Source: Pseudomonas citronellolis (lineage in GTDB: Bacteria; Pseudomonadota; Gammaproteobacteria; Pseudomonadales; Pseudomonadaceae). Taken from it: 64,000 bases of DNA. Shown here in pieces: positions 33,254 to 42,692 of the stretch. How positions within the stretch are numbered: the first letter of the stretch is position 1; every line of letters starts with the position of its first letter. The notes below the pieces were generated by a model. It was not told the origin of the DNA. It made no database searches and worked only from the letters and a program-made list of their open reading frames with translations. The stretch is taken from positions 62,001 through 126,000 of the forward strand of contig NZ_FOLS01000025.1 in NCBI RefSeq assembly GCF_900112375.1, read 5' to 3'. Made by a program: the position numbers and the translations under genes.

Positions 33254-33940
33254 ATGAATCTCGAACGTCGTTCCCTGCTCAAGGGCATGGCCCTGGGCGG
33301 GCTGGCGGGCATCGCCATGGGCGGCTCCGGCCTGGCCCTGGCGCGTGGCGTCGCCGGCAGCGCCGTGGCACAGCCGACGCTGGTGCTCATCAGCCCGGCC
33401 GTGGCCGGCTCGGCCTTCCTCCAGGGCCTCGCCGCCAACCCGGCCGCGGCCCGGGCCGAGCTGCTGCGCAGCGATGCCAGCCTGGCTTTCGTCCGTGAAC
33501 TGCAACAGCGCCTGGAGGCCGGACGGCCGCAGCGCATCGTCGGCCTGCTGGACGACGCCAGCGCCGCGCTGGTGGTCGACCTGGCGCGCAGCGCCGGCGC
33601 CCGCGTGCAGTGGCTCGGTGAGCACAGCGCCGATGCGCGCGCCTCGCGGCACCGGCTGATCACCGCGGACGCCGCCCACGGCCACGCCCTGCAACTGGGC
33701 CTGCAGCTGGACGCCTGCGGCGCCGGCTTCGACCTGCGCGAGCAGTGCCCGCTGGGCAGCCGCCAGCCCCTGCGCCTGGGCGCCGCCGGCCGCAGCGCCG
33801 GCAACGCCGAGCAATGGGCCGCCACCCTCGGCTACGGCCTGGCCTCGCTCGGCGCGCAGCCGCCGGCGCCCGCGCCGCTGGTGGCCGGCCGCCCGAGCCC
33901 GCTGGCCGGGCATTTCGTTTCGTTCTCGATCCAGGCTTGA
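33254..33940 (+). CDS. pchX: PchX-like accessory protein with twin-arginine signal
   Basis: 228 residues in the pchX position between the cytochrome and flavoprotein genes. The N-terminus MNLERRSLLKG plus a weakly hydrophobic Gly/Ala helix is a twin-arginine export signal (R-R-x-x-L-K, Arg5-Arg6). The mature part is Ala/Leu-rich and recalls no enzyme I know; QLDACGAGFDLREQCP holds two Cys. It starts 10 bases after the pchC stop and ends 13 bases before the flavoprotein. PchF itself has no export signal, so a chaperone or co-export role in assembling the periplasmic flavocytochrome is a fair hypothesis. Confidence 0.78.
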   Translation: MNLERRSLLKGMALGGLAGIAMGGSGLALARGVAGSAVAQPTLVLISPAVAGSAFLQGLAANPAAARAELLRSDASLAFVRELQQRLEAGRPQRIVGLLDDASAALVVDLARSAGARVQWLGEHSADARASRHRLITADAAHGHALQLGLQLDACGAGFDLREQCPLGSRQPLRLGAAGRSAGNAEQWAATLGYGLASLGAQPPAPAPLVAGRPSPLAGHFVSFSIQA

Positions 33941-33953
33941 AGGAGCACCTCCC

Positions 33954-35522
33954 ATGACTGACGCAACCAACAAGGCCGTGCTCCCGCGCGGAGTCGACGC
34001 GAACCACTTCCAGCAGGCGCTGGCCAAGTTCCGCAAGCTGCTGGGCGAGGACAACGTCCTGGTCAAGGACGACCAGCTGATCCCCTACGGCAAGATCATG
34101 ATGCCGGTGGACAACGCCGAGCACGCGCCTTCCGCCGCCGTCACCGCCACCAGCGTCGAGCAGGTGCAGGGCGTGGTGAAGATCTGCAACGAGTTCAAGA
34201 TCCCGCTGTGGACCATCTCCACCGGCCGCAACTTCGGCTACGGCTCGGCGGCCCCGGCGCAACGCGGCCAGGTCATCCTCGACCTGAAGAAGATGAACAG
34301 GATCATCCACATCGACCCGGAGCTGTGCACCGCCCTGGTCGAGCCCGGCGTCACCTACGGCCAGCTCTACGACTACCTGCAGGAAAATAATCTGCCGCTG
34401 ATGCTGTCGTTCTCCGCGCCCTCGGCCATCGCCGGCCCGGTGGGCAACACCATGGACCGCGGCGTGGGCTACACCCCCTACGGCGAGCACTTCCTCATGC
34501 AGTGCGGCATGGAAGTGGTGCTGGCCAACGGCGACGTCTACCGCACCGGCATGGGCGGGGTACCGGGCGACAAGGCCTGGCAGGTGTTCAAGTGGGGCTA
34601 CGGCCCGACCCTGGACGGCATGTTCACCCAGGCCAACTACGGCATCTGCACCAAGATGGGCTTCTGGCTGATGCCCAAGCCGCCGGTGTTCAAGCCCTTC
34701 AGCATCGTCTACGACGACGAGGCGGATATCGCCGACATCGTCGAGATGATCCGTCCGCTGCGCATCGCCCAGATCATCCCCAACGCGGTGGTGATCGCCA
34801 ACGCGCTGTGGGAGGCCGCCGGCATCAGCGTGCGCCGCTCGGACTACATCAAGGAGAAGGGCGCGACGCCCGACTCGGTGATCCAGCAGGTCGTCAAGGA
34901 CAAGGGCCTGGGCCAGTGGAACGTCTACGCGGCGCTGTATGGCACCCCCGAGCAGGTGGAGGTGAACTGGAAGATCGTCACCGAGACCGTGAAGAAGTCC
35001 GGCAAAGGCCGCATCGTCACCCAGGAGCAGGCCGGCGACACCCAGCCGTTCAAGTACCGCGCCGAGCTGATGAGCGGCGTGCCCAACCTGCAGGAATTCG
35101 GCCTGTACAACTGGCGCGGCGGCGGTGGCTCGATGTGGTTCGCCCCGGTCAGCCAGGCCCGCGGCAGCGAGTGCGACAAGCAGAAGGTGCTGGCCAAGCG
35201 CATCCTCAACAAGCACGGTCTGGACTACACCGGCGAGTTCATCGTCGGCTGGCGCGACATGCACCACGTGATCGACGTGCTCTACGACCGCACCGACCCC
35301 GAGGAGACCCAGCGCGCCCACGACTGCTTCGCCGAGCTGCTGGACGAGTTCGCCAAGGAGGGCTACGCGGTGTACCGCGTGAACACCGCCTTCCAGGACC
35401 GCGTGGCGCAGATCTACGGCCCGGTCAAGCGCCGGGTGGAGCACGCCATCAAGCGCGCCCTGGACCCGAACAACATCCTCTCGCCGGGCAAGTCCGGCAT
35501 CGACCTCGCCAACAACTTCTAG
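33954..35522 (+). CDS. pchF: 4-cresol dehydrogenase (hydroxylating)-type flavoprotein
   Basis: 522 residues, the family length, in the vanillyl-alcohol-oxidase fold. The FAD-binding PP-loop region contains WTISTGRNFGYGSAAP. Tyr385 in GLYNWRGGGG lies at the position of the covalent FAD tyrosine (Tyr384) of known PchF. VYRVNTAFQDR holds the catalytic Tyr-Arg-like segment near the C-terminus. It hydroxylates the benzylic carbon of a 4-alkylphenol through a quinone methide, using water. No signal peptide is seen. Eugenol hydroxylase EhyB is a close relative, so the real substrate may be 4-cresol, 4-ethylphenol, creosol or eugenol. Confidence 0.88.
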   Translation: MTDATNKAVLPRGVDANHFQQALAKFRKLLGEDNVLVKDDQLIPYGKIMMPVDNAEHAPSAAVTATSVEQVQGVVKICNEFKIPLWTISTGRNFGYGSAAPAQRGQVILDLKKMNRIIHIDPELCTALVEPGVTYGQLYDYLQENNLPLMLSFSAPSAIAGPVGNTMDRGVGYTPYGEHFLMQCGMEVVLANGDVYRTGMGGVPGDKAWQVFKWGYGPTLDGMFTQANYGICTKMGFWLMPKPPVFKPFSIVYDDEADIADIVEMIRPLRIAQIIPNAVVIANALWEAAGISVRRSDYIKEKGATPDSVIQQVVKDKGLGQWNVYAALYGTPEQVEVNWKIVTETVKKSGKGRIVTQEQAGDTQPFKYRAELMSGVPNLQEFGLYNWRGGGGSMWFAPVSQARGSECDKQKVLAKRILNKHGLDYTGEFIVGWRDMHHVIDVLYDRTDPEETQRAHDCFAELLDEFAKEGYAVYRVNTAFQDRVAQIYGPVKRRVEHAIKRALDPNNILSPGKSGIDLANNF

Positions 35523-35533
35523 CAACCGCAACA

Positions 35534-35565
35534 GGCCCCGCCGGCAATCGCCGGCGGGGCCGTTT
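35534..35565 (+). terminator. Terminator of the pch-type operon
   Basis: GGCCCCGCCGGC pairs perfectly with GCCGGCGGGGCC around an AATC loop, followed by a short GTTT. It begins 12 bases after the pchF stop. Confidence 0.85.
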
Positions 35566-35639
35566 CGCACAGCTGAATCCACTGGCCCGTTCCGCGCACG
35601 CCGGGTGCCGGGGGCCCCGGAACGGGAGCGACTCGCGCC

Positions 35640-37568
35640 ATGCGCAACTGGTTTGACAACCTCGGCGTCACCTACAAGCTGGGGCTGGGCTTCGGCCTGG
35701 TCCTGTGCCTCACCGCGCTGCTCGCGGTGGGCGACTGGATCAGCCGCGAGAGCCTGCTGGAGCGCAGCCGGGCCCAGGAGGTCTACGGCGCGCTCAACGA
35801 ATCGCTGGCGGAACTGCGCCTGTCGCTGCAGGACTATTTGCTGGACGGCGCCAAGGCGGCCAGCGAGCAGCGCCTGGGCGCGGCGCTGGACGACTTCGAG
35901 CGCCAGCAGGCGGCGATGCGCGCGCGCAAGCTGTTCGCCCGCGCGGACCTGCTCGCCCTGGAGCAGCAACAGGGCGAACTGGTCGGCGACTACCGCCAGG
36001 CCCTTGGCAAGCTGCAGGCCGCCAACCATGCGGCCAGCGCCGTTCGCGACGAGATGGCCGAGCGCGCCGAGCGGGCCTTCAAGGCGCTCAGCGCCCTGCA
36101 AGCGCTGGCGGCGGGCCTGGACGAACACGACGAACGCCGCTTCGCCTACTACCAGGCCGGCACGCAGCTGATGCAGGACCTGCTGCTGGTCCGCTACCGC
36201 GCGGCGGGCTACGTGGCCCACCCCGGGCCGGAATCCGAGCGGCTGCTGAACGAACAGATGCGCCTGGCCATGGAAAACTTCCCGCGCCAGGCCAAGGTCT
36301 TCGGCGCACAGCCCCCCGCCGAACTGCTGGCGGTGGCGGCGGACCAGCAGAGCTACGCCAAGTGCATCGAGGCCTACCGGGCCGCCACCGCCACGGTGGA
36401 ACAGGCCCGCCAGGTGCTGGTCAAGGTCGCCGAGCAGACCCGCGAGATCACCCAGACGCTGACCCGCCAGCAGATCGAACTGCGCGACGAGGTGGCGGCC
36501 TTCAGCCGCATGGCCCAGGCCAGCGTGGCCTTGCTGGCGATACTGGCCAGCGCCCTGGCCGCCTGGTTCATCACCCGCCGCATCACCCGGCCGCTGCACG
36601 ACACCATGCAGGTGGTCGAGCGCATCGCCTCGGGCGACCTGTCGCAGAACATCCAGGTTCGCCGCCGCGACGAGCTGGGCAGCCTGCAGCAGAGCATGCA
36701 GCGCATGAGCTGGAACCTGCGCGACCTGATCGGCGGCATCCGCGATGGCGTGACACAGATCGCCAGCGCCGCCGAGCAGCTCTCGGCGGTCACCGAACAG
36801 ACCAGCGCCGGCGCCAATAGCCAGAAGGTCGAGACCGACCAGGTGGCCACCGCCATGCACGAGATGTCCGCCACCGTGCAGGAAGTGGCGCGCAACGCCG
36901 AGCAGGCCTCCCAGGCCGCCTCCGCCGCCGACCGCGAGGCCCACGACGGCGACCGCGTGGTGAACCAGGCGGTGGAGCGCATCGAGCGCCTGGCCCGGGA
37001 AGTGGAACGCTCGGCCGACGCCATGCAGCGCCTGGAGCAGGAGAGCGAGAAGATCGGCAAGGTGATGGACGTGATCAAGTCGGTGGCCGAACAGACCAAC
37101 CTGCTGGCGCTCAACGCCGCCATCGAGGCGGCCCGCGCCGGGGAAGCCGGCCGCGGCTTCGCCGTGGTGGCCGACGAGGTGCGCGGCCTGGCCCTGCGCA
37201 CCCGGCAGTCCACCGAGGAGATCGAAGCCCTGGTCGCCGGCCTGCAGAACGGCACCCGCCAGGTCTCCAATGCCATGCTCGGCAGCCGCGAGCTGACCGC
37301 CAGCAGCGTGGCCCTCAGCCGCCAGGCCGGCGAGTCGCTGGGCAGCATCACCCGCACGGTGTCCAGCATCCAGGCGATGAACCAGCAGATCGCCACGGCG
37401 GCGGAGGAACAGAGCGCCGTGGCCGAGGAGATCAGCCGCAGCGTGGTCAGCGTGCGCGACGTGTCCGAGCAGACTGCCGCGGCCAGCGAGCAGGTCGCCG
37501 CTTCCAGCGTGGAGCTGGCGCGGCTGGGCGGCGAGCTGCAGGCGCTGGTCGGCCGCTTCCACGTCTGA
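35640..37568 (+). CDS. Methyl-accepting chemotaxis protein
   Basis: 642 residues. TM1 covers about 13-31 and TM2 about 295-313, enclosing a ~260-residue all-helical periplasmic domain of helical-bimodular size. A HAMP domain ([23 protein letters not shown]) and a signalling hairpin with [16 protein letters not shown] and [15 protein letters not shown] follow. No C-terminal CheR-binding pentapeptide is seen. Placement 117 bases behind the alkylphenol operon makes an aromatic or intermediate ligand attractive, but the terminator between them means separate transcription. Confidence 0.9.
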   Translation: MRNWFDNLGVTYKLGLGFGLVLCLTALLAVGDWISRESLLERSRAQEVYGALNESLAELRLSLQDYLLDGAKAASEQRLGAALDDFERQQAAMRARKLFARADLLALEQQQGELVGDYRQALGKLQAANHAASAVRDEMAERAERAFKALSALQALAAGLDEHDERRFAYYQAGTQLMQDLLLVRYRAAGYVAHPGPESERLLNEQMRLAMENFPRQAKVFGAQPPAELLAVAADQQSYAKCIEAYRAATATVEQARQVLVKVAEQTREITQTLTRQQIELRDEVAAFSRMAQASVALLAILASALAAWFITRRITRPLHDTMQVVERIASGDLSQNIQVRRRDELGSLQQSMQRMSWNLRDLIGGIRDGVTQIASAAEQLSAVTEQTSAGANSQKVETDQVATAMHEMSATVQEVARNAEQASQAASAADREAHDGDRVVNQAVERIERLAREVERSADAMQRLEQESEKIGKVMDVIKSVAEQTNLLALNAAIEAARAGEAGRGFAVVADEVRGLALRTRQSTEEIEALVAGLQNGTRQVSNAMLGSRELTASSVALSRQAGESLGSITRTVSSIQAMNQQIATAAEEQSAVAEEISRSVVSVRDVSEQTAAASEQVAASSVELARLGGELQALVGRFHV

Positions 37569-37600
37569 GCCCCGAACGCCGCCGGGGCCTGGGCACGCCC

Positions 37601-38875
37601 TCAGTCGTGCCCGTCGTCGTGGCCCCGGCTCGGCACCATCCCGGGCGGCACCAGGCCCTCGGGCAGCCAGAGCCGCTCCAGGTTCCTGAAGCCCCAGCGC
37701 AGCGGGTCCTCGCGCTGGACGATGCGGTCGTAGATGCGCACGTCGGCCAGGTCGCGCAGTTCCTTGGCGATGGCCTGGCGCCGGTGGGAACAGAAGAACA
37801 CCTGCACCTGCGGGCGCGTCAGGTTCTCCGGGTTCTGCTGGACCACCACCCCGAGGTGCCCGGACTCCAGGCGCACCAGGCTGCCGATGGGGTAGATGCC
37901 GATGGTCTTGACGAAGGCCTGGAACAACTGCGGGTCGAAATGCCCCTCCCAGCTGGCCATGCGCGCCAGGGAGCCGGCGGCTTCCCAGGCGCACTTGTAC
38001 GGGCGGTCCGAGGTGATGGCGTCGTAGACGTCGCAGATCGCCGCCATGCGCGCCAGCAGGCTGATCTGGTTGCCGGCCAGGCGGTGCGGGTAGCCGGTGC
38101 CGTCGTAGCGTTCGTGGTGGTGCAGGCAGACGTCCAGCACCTGGGGCGACAGCCGGGTGTGCTGGCGCAGCATCTCGTGGCCGCGTTCGGGGTGGGTGCG
38201 CATGATGGCGAGCTCGGCCTCGTCGAGCTTGCCGGGCTTGTTGAGGATCGCCGGCGGCATGGCCATCTTGCCGATGTCGTGGAGCATCCCGGCCAGGCCG
38301 GCCTCGCGCTGGGCCTCGACGTCCAGGCCGAGCTGGCGGGCCAGGGCGACCATCAGCGCGCACACCGTCACCGAGTGCATGTAGGTGTATTCGTCCTTGT
38401 TCTTCAGCCGCGCCAGGCTGATCAGCGCCGAGGCGTCGCGGGCCAGCGAGGCGCAGATGTCCTCCACCAGCGGCAGGCACAGGTCCAGGTCGATCGCCCG
38501 GCCCATGCGCGCCTCGCGGAACAGTTCCATCAGCGTCAGCTTGGAGCGTTCGAGGATGCGCGCGGCTTCGAAGAACTCGTTCGGATAGATGGCCGGCGGC
38601 GCCTCGCCGACAAGCGCCACGACCGGCTCGGCGATGCCTGTGGCGGGCGCCGCGCCGGGGCCCTGCGCCGCCGGCGCGACGGCGTCGGTGACGCCCAGGC
38701 CGCGGGCGTCGTCGATCCACAGCCATTGCACGCCGCTGTTCTGCAGGGCGCGCAGGTCGCCGGGGTTCTCCAGCATGAAGCGGGTCTTCCAGAAGGGGTG
38801 GGACAGCCAGCTGCCCTCCAGCGACTGGATGAACATGCCCAGGCGAACCTGGTCGGTGCGAATCCGCTTAAGCAT
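37601..38875 (-). CDS. HD-GYP cyclic-di-GMP phosphodiesterase with DUF3391
   Basis: 424 residues. An N-terminal DUF3391 region (MLKRIRTDQVRLGMFI, GVQWLWIDDARG) precedes an HD-GYP domain with the metal-binding His199-Asp200 in MLHDIGK, HHHERYDGTGYP (252-263, intact GYP) and RMAAICDVYDAIT. It should hydrolyse c-di-GMP to GMP in the cytoplasm. It is convergent with the chemoreceptor and divergent from the REC-AraC regulator, in a cluster that leads into the Tad pilus locus. Confidence 0.92.
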   Translation of the reverse strand: MLKRIRTDQVRLGMFIQSLEGSWLSHPFWKTRFMLENPGDLRALQNSGVQWLWIDDARGLGVTDAVAPAAQGPGAAPATGIAEPVVALVGEAPPAIYPNEFFEAARILERSKLTLMELFREARMGRAIDLDLCLPLVEDICASLARDASALISLARLKNKDEYTYMHSVTVCALMVALARQLGLDVEAQREAGLAGMLHDIGKMAMPPAILNKPGKLDEAELAIMRTHPERGHEMLRQHTRLSPQVLDVCLHHHERYDGTGYPHRLAGNQISLLARMAAICDVYDAITSDRPYKCAWEAAGSLARMASWEGHFDPQLFQAFVKTIGIYPIGSLVRLESGHLGVVVQQNPENLTRPQVQVFFCSHRRQAIAKELRDLADVRIYDRIVQREDPLRWGFRNLERLWLPEGLVPPGMVPSRGHDDGHD

Positions 38876-39161
38876 GGGGCAGGCTCCGTGGCGGCGGCGC
38901 CGGGCTGCGGCAGCCCTCCGGGGAACGCCGGCCGGGGCGGGCGGGCGAGACAGTCACGCACTCTGCTGGCATGGGGTACCTACGGGCCAAGGGGCCTCTC
39001 CTTCGTTCGGTGCCATTATCTCGGCGCCAGGAAGTAGCGCTTCTGCTGGAGTGCTGTGGCCCTTTGCCAGCAGGCAAAATATTTTCGTCGTATACGGAAA
39101 ATTCCCTCTGTAATGGCAAAGTAACGGTCGGGCGGGGACTGACGTGTAGGAACTCATCGGA

Positions 39162-39953
39162 ATGCCGAGCTTTATTCCCGATGCGCTGGAGGGGCAGCGC
39201 ATCCTGGTCGTCGATGATCTGGAGAGCGAGCGTCGCCTGCTCGCCGAATACCTGCAGCAGCAGGGCTGCCGCATCTACCTGGCGAGCAACGGCCAGGACG
39301 CCTTCAAGAAAGTCCAGATGATCAACCCGGACCTGGTGCTGATGGACGTGCTGATGCCCGTGTGGGACGGCCTGACCTGCTGCCGGATGATGCAGGCGAA
39401 CACCCATACGCGGGACATCCCGGTGGTGTTCCTGAGCGGGGCGAACACCCCCGAGGAGCGCGTCCAGGGGCTGCTGGTGGGCGCCGTCGACTACATCACC
39501 AAGCCCTTCAACCTCGAGGAAATCCGCCTGCGCCTGGCCATCCACCTGCGCCGCTGGGGCACCGACCGGCAGGCCTCGCCCATGCCGCCCAGCCACGCCG
39601 GCAACCTCGACAGCATCCTCTTCCAGTCGGCCCGCCAGGTACTGCTGCGCACCCTGTCGCACACCCCGGAACTGCAGGAGCTGGCCGAGGCCGTGGGCAC
39701 CAACAGCAAACGCCTGAACGAGGCCTTCCGCCAGTGCGTGGGCGTGACGGTCTTCGAGTACCTGCGCGAGGAACGCATGAAGGAGGCCTGCGTGCTGCTC
39801 AGCGGCACCGGCCTGCCGATCCAGGCCATCGCATTGGAGGTGGGCTTCACCAGCGGGGCCAACTTCTCCACCGCCTTCCGCGAGCGCTATGGCCTGTCGC
39901 CCAGCCAGTTCCGCCAGTCGCGCCTGGACCTGGAGCCCGGCGATGCGCCCTGA
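39162..39953 (+). CDS. Response regulator, REC domain plus AraC-type HTH
   Basis: 263 residues. The receiver has the acidic pair in VVDDLESE and phospho-acceptor Asp62 in LVLMDVLMP, with Lys in YITKPF. After a short linker comes an AraC-type double HTH (ELAEAVGTNSKRLNEAFRQ and IQAIALEVGFTSGANFSTAFRERYG). Its last codons overlap the start of the hybrid kinase gene by 11 bases, so the two are co-translated partners. The 286-base region before it contains an AT-rich stretch (39070-39120) likely to be the promoter. Confidence 0.92.
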   Translation: MPSFIPDALEGQRILVVDDLESERRLLAEYLQQQGCRIYLASNGQDAFKKVQMINPDLVLMDVLMPVWDGLTCCRMMQANTHTRDIPVVFLSGANTPEERVQGLLVGAVDYITKPFNLEEIRLRLAIHLRRWGTDRQASPMPPSHAGNLDSILFQSARQVLLRTLSHTPELQELAEAVGTNSKRLNEAFRQCVGVTVFEYLREERMKEACVLLSGTGLPIQAIALEVGFTSGANFSTAFRERYGLSPSQFRQSRLDLEPGDAP

Positions 39954-42618
39954 CCCGCGCGCCGCCTTCACGGCCCTGCTGGGGAGCCTGGCGCTGCTGC
40001 TGGTCATGGGCGTGTCGCTGTTCCTCAACCGCGGCGACCTGCAGGCGCCCTACATCGACCTGACCCGCAGCGCCCAGGTGTTCGAGGAGGCCCCCGGCCA
40101 GGCGCTGACGCCCGAGCAAGCCTGGCGCCAGGCCGACTGGCGGCCGGCCGATGCCAGCAGCCTGGCGGCGCCGCGGCGGGAGTCGACGCTCTGGCTGCGC
40201 CTGCGGCTGGAAAACCCCGACGCCCTCGCCTGGGAGCGCTGGCTGGAAGTGGCGCCCTGGCGCGTCGGCGAGGTCGATCTGTACCGCCTGGACGCTGCCG
40301 GCGGGCGCGTCGACGGGCACTGGCGCATCGGCCTGTCGGTGCCCCTGGCCGAGCGTTCGCTGCACAGCCGGCGCAACCTGCTGCCGGTGGCGCTGGCCCC
40401 GGGGGAGAGCCGCGAGCTGCTGCTGCGGGTGCGCAGCGAGAGCCGCCCGGGCCTGGCCCTGAACCTGTGGGACATGGGCGCCGTGCTGGCCCAGGACAAC
40501 GTCGAGCAACTGACCCATGCGATGCTGTTCGGCTGCGTGCTCACCCTGACCGTGCTGCTGTTGCTGCGCCTGGACTGGAGCTTCGCCATGCTCGCCGTGT
40601 GGCTGGGCGCGGCCTACGCCCTGGAGGCGGAAAAGGAGGGCTACCTGGCCTTCCACCTGTTCAGCGGGCAGTTCATCCACGGCCCGGGCATGCGCATCGC
40701 CTTCTGGCTGGTTTCCCTGGTCGGCTTCCTGGTCGCCGCCCGGCGCCTGCTCGGCCTGGCCGGGCAGGGCGCATGGCGGCGCCTGTACCTGGCCGGCGTG
40801 TTCGCCTGCCTGGCGCTGGCCGTCGCCCTGCCGCTGCTGCCGAACAACCTGGCGCGCACGCTGAACCTATCGCTGAGCTTCTGCCTCCTGGCCTGCTGGC
40901 CGCTGTCGCTGTTCTCGCTGCGGCTGCGCGGCGACTTCTGCCGGCAGGTGCTGGCGGGGCTGTTCCTGCTGAGCTGGGCGGAAAGTTCCTGGTTCATCCT
41001 TCGCTACCTGCTCAACCTGGGCTACAGCGGGCAGTTCAGCGTGGACGTGGTGATGCTCAGGCTGAGCATCATCATCGGCATCATCGGCCTGTTCACCCTG
41101 CAGCAGCAGATGCGCAAGCAACGCCTGGAAACCGAGAGCCTGCAGAGCGAACGCCGGCAGAAGGCGCAGCTGGAAGAGGCGGTATCCCGGCGCACCGCAG
41201 AGCTGCAGGCCGCGCTGGTGAAGGCCAAGGACGCCAACCAGGCGAAGATCGACTTCCTCGGGCGCGTCAGCCACGACCTGCGCTCGCCGCTGACCTCCAT
41301 CATCGGCTACGCCCAGCTGCTGCAGGAGGAGGGCGGGCGCAGCACCCGCAAGGCCGGTGTCATCCTGCGCAGCGCCGGCCACATGCTGACCCTGATCAAC
41401 GACCTGATCGACCACGCCCGCGGCGTTTCCAGCGACCGCCTGGACATCCAGCCGGTGTACATCCACGGCCTGCTCGACGCGGTGGCGATGGATGCGCACA
41501 TCCTCGCCCAGCGCAACCGCAACGCCTTCCGCCTGACGCTGTGCGGCGACATTCCCACGGTGCTGCAACTGGATGCCAAGCGCCTGCGCCAGGTGCTGAC
41601 CAACCTGCTGGACAATGCCGCCAAGTTCACCCGCGACGGGCGCATCGCCCTGCAGGTGCAGGCCGCCGGGCAGCCGCCCAAGGCGGGCCTGGCGCAGCTG
41701 CGCTTCTGCGTCAGCGACACCGGCTGCGGCATCCCCGAGCAGGACCTGCCCAAGCTCTTCACCCCGTTCTTCCGCTGCGACGCCACCGGCGTGGAAGGCG
41801 CCGGGCTCGGCCTGGCCATCGTCGAGCACTGGGTCCAGCTCATGGGCGGGCGGGTGACGGTGCAGAGCGCGCCCGGCGAAGGCACCCGGGTTTCCTTCGA
41901 GCTGACCCTGGCCGTCGGCACCGAGCAGGACATGGCCCAGCCGCAGCTGTTCGACCTGCCGATGAAGAGCCTGCCGGTGCGCGGCGAGGGGCAACGGGTC
42001 TGGGTCGTCGAGGACAACGCCGACATCCGCGACATGCTGGTGGACCTGCTCGAGGCCAGCCGCTTCCGCGTCGAGGCCGCCGTCGACGGGCAGGACTGCC
42101 TGGAGCGCCTGATGGGCCCGGGCGGGCAGCGGCCGGACCTGGTCCTGACCGACTACCTGATGCCGCGCTGCAACGGCGTCGAACTCCTGCTGGCGCTGCG
42201 CGAGCGCTGGCCCGGGCTGCCGGTGGTGCTGATGTCCGCCACCCAGCAGACCATGCAGTCCCTCGGCCAGGCGGGCGGCCTGCCGTTCGACGCCAGCCTG
42301 GTTAAGCCCATCAGCCTGGCCGACCTGGGCGTGACCCTGGCCCAGTTGCTGCGCCTGCGCGGCGGCCTGGCCGGCGTGACCGAAAAGCCTGACCGCCGTC
42401 AGCAAGCGCTGGCCGAGCAGTTGGAATCCTTGAGCCGAGGGCAGCGGCAACAACTTCAGGCGCTCGTGGAATCGGGCGCCATCACCGACCTCATCGAATG
42501 GAGTCGAACACTCGCCGATGCCTCTGGGGAGTTGGCGGTGTACTTGCGAGAACTGGCAGAAACAGGGGACTTGGACTCCATGGAAGAAATGATGGGGTTA
42601 CTGGGAAGCAACCCGTGA
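39943..42618 (+). CDS. Hybrid sensor kinase with 7TM-DISM-type input and C-terminal REC
   Basis: 891 residues from the ATG at 39943. A periplasmic beta-sandwich of DISMED2 type (about 45-185: LWLRLRLENPD, RNLLPVALAPGE) is followed by seven hydrophobic helices (about 190-385). A coiled coil leads to the HisKA domain with His444 in FLGRVSHDLRSPL, an HATPase with NLLDNAAKFT and GAGLGLAIVEHW, and a receiver with Asp737 in VLTDYLMP. The C-terminal ~80 residues are acidic and may be an output tail. It probably phosphorylates the overlapping REC-AraC regulator. Confidence 0.92.
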   Translation: MRPDPRAAFTALLGSLALLLVMGVSLFLNRGDLQAPYIDLTRSAQVFEEAPGQALTPEQAWRQADWRPADASSLAAPRRESTLWLRLRLENPDALAWERWLEVAPWRVGEVDLYRLDAAGGRVDGHWRIGLSVPLAERSLHSRRNLLPVALAPGESRELLLRVRSESRPGLALNLWDMGAVLAQDNVEQLTHAMLFGCVLTLTVLLLLRLDWSFAMLAVWLGAAYALEAEKEGYLAFHLFSGQFIHGPGMRIAFWLVSLVGFLVAARRLLGLAGQGAWRRLYLAGVFACLALAVALPLLPNNLARTLNLSLSFCLLACWPLSLFSLRLRGDFCRQVLAGLFLLSWAESSWFILRYLLNLGYSGQFSVDVVMLRLSIIIGIIGLFTLQQQMRKQRLETESLQSERRQKAQLEEAVSRRTAELQAALVKAKDANQAKIDFLGRVSHDLRSPLTSIIGYAQLLQEEGGRSTRKAGVILRSAGHMLTLINDLIDHARGVSSDRLDIQPVYIHGLLDAVAMDAHILAQRNRNAFRLTLCGDIPTVLQLDAKRLRQVLTNLLDNAAKFTRDGRIALQVQAAGQPPKAGLAQLRFCVSDTGCGIPEQDLPKLFTPFFRCDATGVEGAGLGLAIVEHWVQLMGGRVTVQSAPGEGTRVSFELTLAVGTEQDMAQPQLFDLPMKSLPVRGEGQRVWVVEDNADIRDMLVDLLEASRFRVEAAVDGQDCLERLMGPGGQRPDLVLTDYLMPRCNGVELLLALRERWPGLPVVLMSATQQTMQSLGQAGGLPFDASLVKPISLADLGVTLAQLLRLRGGLAGVTEKPDRRQQALAEQLESLSRGQRQQLQALVESGAITDLIEWSRTLADASGELAVYLRELAETGDLDSMEEMMGLLGSNP

Positions 42619-42692
42619 AGTCCCGCGTTTTATTTTTGGAAAGGAAAGGCCCTGGCGGCTTGCGGGCTTAGGGGGCGAGTGTGGGGAGTCAA

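Noticed and set aside
33660-38726. A 1688-codon minus-strand frame across the pchX-pchF-MCP region
   Set aside because: It overlaps four convincingly identified genes and lacks any recognisable domain; its C-terminal and internal text is repetitive His/Ala/Gly/Gln shadow sequence. The part overlapping the HD-GYP gene is in a different frame from the real one.
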